DNA from: Xylogone sp. PMI_703
Taxonomy: Eukaryota; Ascomycota; Leotiomycetes
Direction: 5' to 3'
DNA: 64,000 nucleotides
Assembly (NCBI GenBank): GCA_021399445.1
Contig: JAJTUQ010000009.1
Location: 451,501 to 515,500 of the forward strand
Shown: positions 55,748 through 64,000 of the stretch, in pieces
Layout: every line of letters begins with the position of its first letter
Numbering within the stretch: the first letter of the stretch is position 1
Translations under genes and position numbers: made by a program
The notes under the pieces: model-generated
Told to the model about the DNA's origin: nothing
Database searches by the model: none
The model's input: the letters and a program-made list of their open reading frames with translations, nothing else

Positions 55748-58423
55748 TTAGTATGCATATTTCTTTACGTAGTTATGAGTCTCAGTTAAGAAATCGGTTT
55801 CTGAGGGCTGAAATTTTCTTTCTGCTAGATTATACGAAGACGGCTGTGGCACTGAAATTGGCTGTGAGGCTCCGTAACCTGGGCTTTCTTCCGTTTCATT
55901 GTTATCCGTATCTGATAATCCTGAGTCCTTGTCTTCTGGGGGGCGCTGTGAATTCCCAGATTCCTTCAGACTAGATTGCTTCAGAAAAAAAGCGGCACGC
56001 TCCTTGAAACGTTTTATATCTTGTGAGGCTTTGTCATCTGAGCTTGGGTACGGTTCCTCATTGTTTTCATCTGAGACCAAGTTCCCCACTTCTACAATGA
56101 TAGGCCGCCTGCCCAGAAATTGCTTGGGAAGTTGTGGATTGACCAAATGATCATGGACGTGTGGCATCCTCATAGACTCGAAACGCTGTACATCCCCAAA
56201 ACGTCGGGAACGCTGCGAAATTTCAAGTTGCTCTATTTGTCTCTGGAGTCGTCTTCGCTCTCGGTTGTTCTCTCTGATATCGTCAGATAGTTGAGAGATG
56301 AGTGCCTTTTGTTGGACTATTTCGTCGTTGGCAGCATCAAGTGCTTCTTGCAGAGCCCTTAGGTGTTGCCGTTGATCCTCAGTCTCACTGAAAGTGCGTC
56401 CTATAAAAGAACTAAGAGGTGTATAATCGCTTTTACTAGAGTTGTTACTGGATCCAATAGCAGAGTCTCTACTACTATAGGATTTGTATCCTTCAATCTC
56501 GGATTCGTAGTGGACTCTCTTCTGAGGTTTGATTAGAGGTCTAGCTCCGGTTATTGACATTCTCCAGAGGCTCTCCTTATTACGTTCTGCTATCGGAAGA
56601 TAGGTCATTCCAGTATCTAGCCTCGTCATATCTCTACGTCTTGAGGAGGACAGCGGGATTGATGGCTCTAAGTGGCGGGTTGGGGAATTAATCGGCGAAA
56701 ACCCAAGAGAGTCATATTGAGGTGGACTGCGCGTGTTATTCATCAAAGCTGTATCACCATCAGAATATATTTTGTGTCTATGATAACGGCAAGAAAATCA
56801 ACTAAATCTTACCTGTAATGGTTGACCGAGGTTCCTCCTCTATGCCATGGCTATCCTTCCAGGTGGAAATATCAGAATCCAGTGCTAGATCTACGATTTT
56901 TGCACCGAGGACCCGCTTCATATCACGGAGCGTTGCCGCAATGGGGATGATATATACTTCATTGAACCCATCAGCCGCGGCAACATGACCAAGAATTTCG
57001 TGGTTACTGACGTCAATAACCCAGGCTCCACAGTCGCCAGGTTTCAGGCCTGTAACTGTAGTTAGAGATAGTAGCTAATTGCAAAGTAGGATTCTAACTT
57101 ACGTTCCGAATTTGTGATAGTTAGGTTACGGGTTTCAGTAAATTTTTGGCTGGGACCCAGCATGATGAAGGACGGAATCGACGACAAGACACCTGGCTTC
57201 GTGCCACTTCCACTATACACAATAACCTGTCGGTCATCTTCTATGTTATAAAACGGGACTCGAAGTAGTTTGCCTTTTAATATGTCATATACTCCGGCGC
57301 CCTTGCTAATGTGAAAGAGGTTCGGGCGAAACAGCGAGGGTGGATGCAAGTCAATCAATGCCCAGTCCATGTTAGGTTTGTCCTCCGAAATATCATCATA
57401 TGAGGATTTTGCAACCTTTCCTAGGATCTCCCAGTTTTCTCCCATATTGTTTACATCGTAGGAATCGTCTTGCTTGAGTTCCGAGTCATCAAGCTGGAGC
57501 TGAAACTCCTCGCTATCTTCCAAAAGTATGGAATCTGTTTCGCTGGTGCCATCCTCATCATCCTCAGTAAATATATCAGGGCTTTCAGGCTGCGACTGGT
57601 CTTCTACATTGACAATGTGGCCAGCTGTCATAGCATAAAGCTGGAGTTCGCCTTCCGCCGTCACGACTTTTATAACACCACCGATAGTCGCATACTGACT
57701 CGTCGCCGTCGCAACAGAAGTGTCAACTTGTATGATCCTCCCACATAACTCTTTCGTAAATAATGGTCTTCTATAATGAACAAGTGGATGTTCTGCGGCG
57801 AATTTTCGTGGTGGTCGGTCGTAGTACACGACTTGAAAGGATGGCTCCACATAATCCGGTCCATAGCCCTGGCATTCGAGTTTGACAGAGCGTTGATTGA
57901 AAAATTGTTTAACACGTTTCATCACAGCTTTGTCACACATCACTACTATGCTTGGTTTTGCTGCTGCTTGGTTCTCGCCCAATGTTTTTAACTTGATCGA
58001 GATGATACTATCCTTGAGTCGGTTCTTAAAGGCGTAGTCGGAGAGAGGCTTGCCAAATAATTCTACCAAATCGTTGAATCTATTCTGAACCTCTTTCGAG
58101 ATAACACCATCGTATTGTCGCAATATGGTAGTCTTTCTTCGAAAATGGCCATCACTGGTCGTAAATTGACTGGGGTTTGGTTCCTGGACCCCTTGGCTCA
58201 AGGAGCTTTCTCTGGAAACATAGCCGGAGTCTATACCCGCAGGCCCTTTCTGAGTCGCAATTAATGGGCTTTGAATTTTCGTACTTTGTTCCAGATTTAA
58301 GGCTGAGAGCGATTGTGGTAGAGCATTCAGCATCTCCATCGCAGCCTCGTCATCCGCTGACAATGATTTGCCCTCTTTGACATTGTTGGAGATGGATGTC
58401 ATTGTCACTGATTTAGTAGCCAT
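55748..58423 (-). CDS. Trypsin-like-fold protein with Cys at the nucleophile site and a coiled-coil tail
   Basis: Exons 58423-57103, 57055-56813 and 56748-55748 give 854 residues; both joins keep frame (TNSE|LTGLKPGDCG; STIT|ALMNNTR). A protease-like region spans about 235-500. The His is in LYAMTAGHIVNVE (His269) and the Asp in MDWALIDLHPPS (Asp353). A strand segment VYSGSGTKPGVLSS precedes the GxSG-like box LKPGDCGAWVID, with Cys449 in place of Ser. The order His-Asp-Cys and spacing suit a chymotrypsin-fold cysteine peptidase. Residues 1-230 are regulatory and 520-854 are disordered, with a coiled coil (RALQEALDAANDEIVQQKAL...RRRLQRQIEQLEI). I recall similar fungal proteins with GDSGSW or GDCGSW and no known function. 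It is divergent from the tail-anchored gene. Confidence 0.85.
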
Positions 58424-58711
58424 GAGGCATGCATCACAAGGCGAGTAGTTGAAATGAGATGAACAGCAAAATTTTGATCTGGAAGAAAGATAGGGCGACA
58501 GCTGACCTCAATATAATTGAGGAGGGCTGAATCGCTCCGCCAAGTTTACCATACAGGTAATACAGCCTCATTGCCTAACACTTATGCAGATCCCTGAGAG
58601 GGCTGTGTTAAGAGTGTGACAATCAAGAAATTTCTTCAGCAACAAATTCTGTTTCCAAGCAATATTAATACGCTGTAATGTTTTCTAGAGTGAGTTTCAA
58701 CGTTGGGCGAT
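58424..58711. promoter_or_regulatory. Short divergent promoter, protease-like gene / tail-anchored-type gene
   Basis: 288 bp between divergent starts, so the two genes may be co-expressed. Contains CAGCCTCAT at 58563-58571, the 9-mer also found upstream of the NACHT pseudogene and between GTPase genes. Confidence 0.5.
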
Positions 58712-59962
58712 ATGCTTACGCGGTCTCCACTCATCGATACCACAGAAGATGATCTTTTCCGCCTATCTCAGGCACTTTGGGATTGGCCTGTGTGTACGCA
58801 TCGCCGGCTAGATGGGAGATGCTTGAAAGAAGGCTGCCCAGGCGCACGCTTCAGTCGGCTTGCGCGATTCTTCGAATACTACCGTGACCTCGCAGCCTCT
58901 TATGAATGTGACCTTGCGCCCGGTGAGATACCAGCTCTAAATAGTCATGAAGACCTCTTCGAGATCATCAGAGAGCTGAAGTCTAACCCTGCTCTAACGA
59001 GAATTGTTCTTGTGCTGAAAACATTTCCACCTCTTACAACCGGCGCAAATGTTTCAAAACATGATCAGGAAAGAGCGATCAATCTTGCAGTGAAGGTCAT
59101 GATGATGATTAATTGTGTGGCTCAAAACCGGTCCGCTAGTATCTTAGAGCTTGGGAATTTGCGAGCTCCATGGAAGGACGACATACCATTTAGGCAGTTC
59201 ATCACGGAGATGTTCCCTACTACTGACCATCCTGGCGTGAATAACAGCAGTGAGGATGAGGAACTAGGGATTGATATGAAAACTTCACTCACAGCGAAGA
59301 AACTTAAAAAGCATGCTGGCCTTAAGTTCAAGCCGACAGATGACATGAGGAGCCATTTGAAGCTCGACCGGAAAAAGGGAATCGTAGAGATATATCATCA
59401 TACTGCATTCCTAAAAGAGCATCTGCGTTTAACTAAGGATGAAGCGGAGAACCAATCAGTTACGGATCAACTTAAAGCGTAGGTTATGCAATATATAAGA
59501 CGACCAGAAACAACCACGAAAGCTAACACCATGGCTGTTTATAGAGGTGCGCTTCCTAGAGGACTTTGCCTTGAAATTCTCGATAGCCTTCAAAAGATTC
59601 TCTTTCCATTATCGCACCAGCCATCCAAGAAACTTCTCACAAGCATGGTCTCGAGAATGGGTCTTGATCCCGATATCCTACGTTTCGAGTCCGCTTCCAT
59701 CCGACTTCCTTCAGAAACTACAATTGAATACCGTTATTTTGGCGCACGCCTTGCAGACCTTTATGAGGAGATGCAGAATCCGGTCCCTAGAGGTGGCTTA
59801 CAGAAGTGGTTTGAGAGAAGGAGTGGCGCACGATATGTGATGGTCGCAACAGTTATTGGAGTGATTATTGCCATAGTTTTAGGAGCGACAAGTTTGGCTG
59901 TGAGTAGCTGGCAGGCCTGGATCGCATGGCAGGCGTGGAAGCACCCAGTTTCTCCTCCATGA
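58712..59962 (+). CDS. Uncharacterised fungal protein with C-terminal membrane anchor
   Basis: Two exons (58712-59478, 59545-59962; intron GTAGGT...TTATAG with a GCTAAC branch) give 394 residues. The join LKA|GALPRGLCLEILDSLQKILFP restores a family pattern that I recall from many Pezizomycotina. The C-terminus has LRFESASIRLPSETTIEYRYFGARL and an RSGARYVMVATVIG block. A hydrophobic helix follows (about 355-380, TVIGVIIAIVLGATSLAV), then a short Trp-rich end, suggesting a tail- or late-anchored membrane protein with its bulk in the cytosol. The first half includes CLKEGCPGARFSRLARFFEYY. No catalytic motif is visible. The pairing with the protease-like gene suggests, but does not show, a joint role. 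Confidence 0.85.
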
Positions 59963-60511
59963 AGTGAAAGTAATTGAGGTTTATGTGAATGTTAATGGTA
60001 AAATACAGTAATTACTACAACTCATAGCCGTGTGGTATGATCTGGGTAAGTGAAAAGCTGAAGAAAAGTTATCAGAACGTGGCTGGCTGAAGAGATCCTT
60101 GCATGTGAATGGTCGAATCCAAAATGCCGAGGAAGTAACAATACGAGCATTCGATTTCATTTATTATTTGCTCCTTCCACTTTAAAGACTCCGCACCATC
60201 TTACACTTGATTACGCCTGATTACCTGCTTACGCTCCTTTCATCTTTCATAACTCTCCGTCTTTGTATGAAGTATATTGTCGCTGCAATTGTCTCGTCCT
60301 GAAGCTCCTTCTCCCTGTCGCATTCTTTATACCCCGATATTCGAACACGACTCCAAGCAGTAATTAATCAATGAGAGAGACCGGTAATACCCTGCGACGG
60401 TCTCCATAAGCACTCAGTTTCCTTTCTACTTTAGTTTTAGAGCTATAATACCGTAGTACCGCGGGGCGTCAATTCTGATCGACGAAAAAAAGAGCACACA
60501 ACCTCTCCAAA
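59963..60511. promoter_or_regulatory. Intergenic region, promoter of the DUF962 gene
   Basis: About 550 bp; pyrimidine-rich stretches before the next start (near 60180-60330) are typical of fungal promoters. No gene. Confidence 0.4.
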
Positions 60512-61048
60512 ATGTCCGTCTCCCTTTCGAAATCTTCAACTGCGAAGCCCGTCGTCAACCCAACTTACGAAACAATTCCACACCCTCCTGTTCGCTACTC
60601 CTCTTTCGAAGCCTTCTACCCGTTTTATCTCGGTGAACATGCCGCACGCGGAAATCGCATTCTGCATCTGACCGGAACATCGATCGGGTTGAGCACAGGC
60701 GCATACGCCATTCTCTGTGGAGTCGCGGCTTTGGCGGTGCGCCTCCGTCGCGACTTCGAGGACAAGATTCCCAAGAGGCTGCGACCGCTGTGGAGTGCGC
60801 GGGAATGGCTGCGACTGGCATTTGCTGCGCTTGTTCAGGGTTATGCTTGGGCTTGGATTGGGCATATGTTTATTGAGAAGAATCGCCCTGCTACATTTAA
60901 GGTGGGTTTACGTGTTATACACAGTTGTGAGAATTGAGATTACGGAAGCCTTGATGCTGATTGTGTTGCATTCTAGTATCCGATCTGGTCGTTCATGGGA
61001 GATATGAGGTTGTGGTATGAAGTGATGACTGGCCATCGAAAGTTGTAG
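60512..61048 (+). CDS. DUF962/Mpo1-like membrane protein
   Basis: Family of iron(II)-dependent dioxygenases for 2-hydroxy fatty acid alpha-oxidation (yeast Mpo1, in the ER), though the shorter members are less studied. Two exons (60512-60901, 60977-61048; intron GTGGGT...TTCTAG) give 153 residues. Motif order: FYLGEHAARGNRILHLTGT (His43, Asn48, His52), one or two membrane helices, GYAWAWIGHMFIEKNRPATF (His118), then YPIWSFMGDMRLWYEVMTG, completed by the intron. Without the splice the conserved end would be lost. It is shorter than yeast Mpo1 (174 aa), with a charged loop RLRRDFEDKIPKRLR between helices. Confidence 0.92.
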
Positions 61049-61833
61049 AGTATGATTTTGAGTTGTATAAAGGATGATGATGTTAAGGTCCATCACACTA
61101 CATATGGACTGAAACATATATAATGACATGGGCAGTCAAAGGGATATACAATCTCTGATTTCTCCTCAGGCTGATAGAAGTAAGCCATCAACTCCACTAT
61201 CGCCAGAGTTACGTCAGCATCTTGAATAGATGGGGTTTTATGCAAACGCCATATTGCGGCTTCTTTCACGCTTCGTACATATTTATAGGTCGAATTTGTT
61301 CTTTCCGAAAGCCTTACATTATGAGTAAATTGGAAGATTTGCCCCCTTGTTTCCTTACATCAGAATCACAACTCCGGTTGCGCTTATGGAAGAGGCAATT
61401 TCAGCTGTATGTAACTTTTTGAGTTACTAATTTTACTGGTTTTAACTGGTTGACTAGTACTATGACATTGCCTATTATTATTATGATTAGCAGATCTAAG
61501 GAAGGGATGCTATTGACGCTGAAGTTTCGTATCCTCTCCTGAGTGTATTTCTTACACACCATACTCAAATACAAGCGAGGCTTAAAAGAGGCCCAGCATA
61601 AGCATGGTAGGGTGAGAGAGCAGCCTAACTACCCTATCTGTATACTATTACCATAAAGTATATCTTATTACCGTAAGGGCCCACGCTACGGCGGTAATTC
61701 CTAATTAGATTTACAAGTTATCATTGATTATGGGCTCTTTCACTCTCCAGCTGCACGATAGAGACATCAGTTTGTACAATCATTTATCATTGGATCTATC
61801 AACTTCTTTTCCGATACACATATTCAAGCTCCT
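61049..61833. other. Intergenic region between convergent genes
   Basis: About 785 bp; nothing recognised apart from short open frames. Confidence 0.35.
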
Positions 61834-62496
61834 CTAATAAACCATAGCCATAACACCAATAGCCGCCCCAGCAACAGCCATCAATGAGCCGTCCAGGAAG
61901 CTTCCTGCATTGGGAGTGGCTTGTGGTGGGCTGGAAATTCCACTTGTGCTGAGTGTACCATTGCCAGAAGGCTGGACGGCGGATGACAAGCCAGCAGACG
62001 GTGTAACCGAAGGAGTGACTGGGGGAGTCGTGGAAACAGCGGTAGGCTGCGTTGACAGAGAAGCAGGTGGAGTAACTGAAGGAGTAGTAGTTGGCTGAGT
62101 CGATTGAATACTCGTAGAGGGGGCGCTGGAAGAGGTGCTGGAAGAGGTGGAGGAAGTGGAAGGAGCTGTGCTTGTTACAATGCTCGTTGTCGGACTAGCA
62201 GAGACGGAAGTCGCGAGAGTGGAAGAAGCCAAGGCGGATGTGGGCGTCCAGCAAGAGAGATATGAAGTTGTAGGAGTTTCTGTGCCGGTGTAAAGGGGGC
62301 AGCCGGGGACATCCGTCTTGGGAGGAGCACGACCACCTCCACAGTCCAAAGGATCGCATACCTCGCCGGTATTGGGGTCGAACCAGTGGACAATGTTGTC
62401 ATCGCAGCTGGTGAAGCTGTGAATGCCGCATACTGCATAGGCACCATTTGCCAGCATCAGCACTGGGATAGCGGATAAAATCATTGACTTGATCAT
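61834..62496 (-). CDS. Ser/Thr-rich GPI-anchored cell-surface protein
   Basis: Single exon, 220 residues. The signal peptide (about 1-21, MIKSMILSAIPVLMLANGAY) leads into a small six-Cys domain (CGIHSFTSC...EVCDPLDCGGG...PGCPLY...LSC, to about residue 82). About 110 residues of Ser/Thr/Pro that should be heavily O-glycosylated follow, then a C-terminal hydrophobic stretch (FLDGSLMAVAGAAIGVMAMV) after small residues (NAGS), the usual GPI-attachment arrangement. A wall or membrane surface protein is likely; the Cys domain is not one I can name. Confidence 0.85.
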   Translation of the reverse strand: MIKSMILSAIPVLMLANGAYAVCGIHSFTSCDDNIVHWFDPNTGEVCDPLDCGGGRAPPKTDVPGCPLYTGTETPTTSYLSCWTPTSALASSTLATSVSASPTTSIVTSTAPSTSSTSSSTSSSAPSTSIQSTQPTTTPSVTPPASLSTQPTAVSTTPPVTPSVTPSAGLSSAVQPSGNGTLSTSGISSPPQATPNAGSFLDGSLMAVAGAAIGVMAMVY

Positions 62497-63392
62497 TTTG
62501 ACGGGGATTATTTGTTGATTAAGACGTATATTCTATAACGACGGATTTTAACGAATGTGAAGTCCTGGAAGAACTGTATCCTGTAACGACTGAGGATATA
62601 ACGAGAGTAAAATCTAGTTGAGGCTTGGAAAGAGAGAAAAGAAAAGAAAAGATTTCTGCGACGCGACAATAGTTATATGCGCCGACCAACACTCACCGAT
62701 GACACACGAAGAAATGCATACAAGATCTGTCTTGGCAATTGCGGCGTATATCCAGTTAGAGTACTGCCATTTCCACCAAATCAAAGGATGAAGACGAAAT
62801 AGGAATAGCTGCCTCCGTAGTGTTCCCGGGAAAGGGGTTAAGATCTAAATATGGCGCGCAGCCGCAAAATAAAGTATGAGACTTGTCTGTTACAGGATGG
62901 TTCGTTAATTCAAGAATCCGTAACCGAGATTGGCTTGTTGGATACCAACAAGCATCACGTAGGGTTATTACACCACCCCTGGAGTCGGTTCCGCGGTCTA
63001 GATTTGACTCTTGAAAGCAGCACTTGAATTATCACTGTTTTGCTTGTTTTCTTGCAGTCAGGGAATGAGGTTAAACCCAAGAAGTGAGTGAGCCTCTAAA
63101 ATTCCTGTATAGGAATCGTATACTGTACATAACGGAAATCAGTTAACGTAAGTATTTACAATATAAATTATAAATTAATTCCTTTGATATTTCTGAATTT
63201 GAGGATTTTAATATTAAATAAATATCATTCTACTATGCGACAATTACCTCTGGAATCGTCCTATCAACCTGTCTCAATCTTCCACTCTATAAAGGGGGAA
63301 ATATTTCAGTCCCTTATGATAGATTGATACAGCTTCCGTATGCTTGTAACATCTGGGCAGCAATAATGACCCCTCCAATAGCTGACACTACA
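62497..63392. other. Intergenic region
   Basis: About 900 bp: the promoter of the GPI protein and the 3' flank of the small membrane protein. AT-rich towards 63150-63240. No gene supported. Confidence 0.35.
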
Positions 63393-63903
63393 CTAGCAAA
63401 GTAGGACAATACATGGGATCAATGAAAATGCCATAATCAAAGGGCCATTGCCAGGAATGCCGTCTGGAAAAATCTCGTTACATATTAGGAAGAGGACAGG
63501 AACAGCCATCCCCGTACTCAACCAAAGCAATATCCAGATACGCTGAGCGACTGTGCCTGAGTCGGAAGTAAAATGAAAAAAGACTAACATTTAGAGTAAG
63601 AAGAATAGCAGCTATACCGAAATTTAGGCAGTATCTGGCATGGTTGCCACAGTTAATATAATTAGATTTTGCGGTGAAGATTGGGTCTGACTCCATGGGC
63701 TCACTTTTTATTATGTACTTGGAAGTATTTTTGCCAGACGCAGTGCAGTTCTCCAATGGTGTACAGAAAGGAATATATAGTGTATGAGAGACACTTTCCG
63801 GGATTGGGTAACTTTGAGGAGTATCGATCGTATGTTGTGTAGACCTCCTATTTGGGATTGGTTGGAAGCCGGTAGCTAATACTAAAGACGTTAAGGTGAC
63901 CAT
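63393..63903 (-). CDS. Small hypothetical membrane protein
   Basis: Two exons (63903-63589, 63542-63393) joined by a 46-bp intron (GTTAGT...GCTCAG, phase 0) give 154 residues. The N-terminus (MVTLTSLVLATGFQPIPN) may be a weak signal peptide; a polar region with sequons (NCT, NTS) follows, then hydrophobic stretches CLNFGIAAILLTLN, IWILLWLSTGMAVPVLFLIC and LIMAFSLIPCIVLLC. No family recognised. The splice is plausible but unproven; the frames on either side are each short, so the gene is tentative. Confidence 0.5.
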
Positions 63904-64000
63904 TGTTGAAGAGTTCTAGTCCGAATTTCGCAGACAGAACAAATTGATAACGAACACCACCAACCAGTACATCATCTGAGGTAACTCGGAAACTAATAGA

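Noticed and set aside
63589..63620. Reading the right-end protein without an intron
   Set aside because: It would replace the second hydrophobic helix by a polar tail; the 46-bp intron gives a more coherent protein, though still tentative.

Overview
The window looks like nuclear DNA of a filamentous ascomycete (Pezizomycotina). Genes are dense on both strands. Coding regions are split by short introns of about 45-85 bp with GT...AG ends and CTAAC-like branch sites. The families are typical of these fungi: Zn2Cys6 regulators (one XlnR-like), a PNP-NACHT-ankyrin STAND protein, a GPR1/FUN34 permease, a DUF962/Mpo1-like protein and a pogo-type transposon. The genus cannot be fixed from the sequence alone. 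No rRNA, convincing tRNA or CRISPR array was found.

Left part (1-19 kb): a CoA ligase cut by the window edge, a short-chain dehydrogenase, a very short Zn2Cys6 protein and a polytopic glycoprotein come first. They are followed by what looks like one catabolic block: an OXP1-type 5-oxoprolinase, a full-length Zn2Cys6 activator divergent from it, an allantoate-permease-type MFS carrier and a DUF1445 (D-glutamate cyclase-like) protein. My inference is uptake and interconversion of 5-oxoproline, D-glutamate or a related lactam.

Middle part (19-36.5 kb): this is accessory and decaying sequence. It holds a PNP-NACHT-ankyrin pseudogene with three single-base homopolymer losses, a broken DUF3237 gene, a diverged dispersed repeat in two copies 8 kb apart, a secreted RidA-like protein, a secreted metal-dependent decarboxylase-like amidohydrolase, a GPR1-type carrier, a secreted alpha/beta hydrolase, and an apparently intact pogo-like transposon with 48-bp perfect terminal inverted repeats and a TA target duplication.

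Right part (37-64 kb): a disordered small protein, a PEP-mutase/isocitrate-lyase-fold protein and an HTA-fold hydrolase precede the most unusual block, at 41.5-46.7 kb. It contains three paralogous AIG1/GIMAP-like GTPases with coiled-coil tails. Two reading frames end in CaaX prenylation boxes, all three share one phase-1 intron site, and one carries a frameshift. After these come a thioesterase, an XlnR-family regulator with a 3.1-kb upstream region, an 854-residue protein with a trypsin-like fold and a Cys in the nucleophile position, a divergent tail-anchored-type protein, a DUF962 protein, a GPI-type wall protein and a small membrane protein.

Together with the NACHT pseudogene, the GTPase trio and the protease-like gene suggest a fungal immune- or conflict-type gene neighbourhood. 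This reading is inference from domain content, not shown function.
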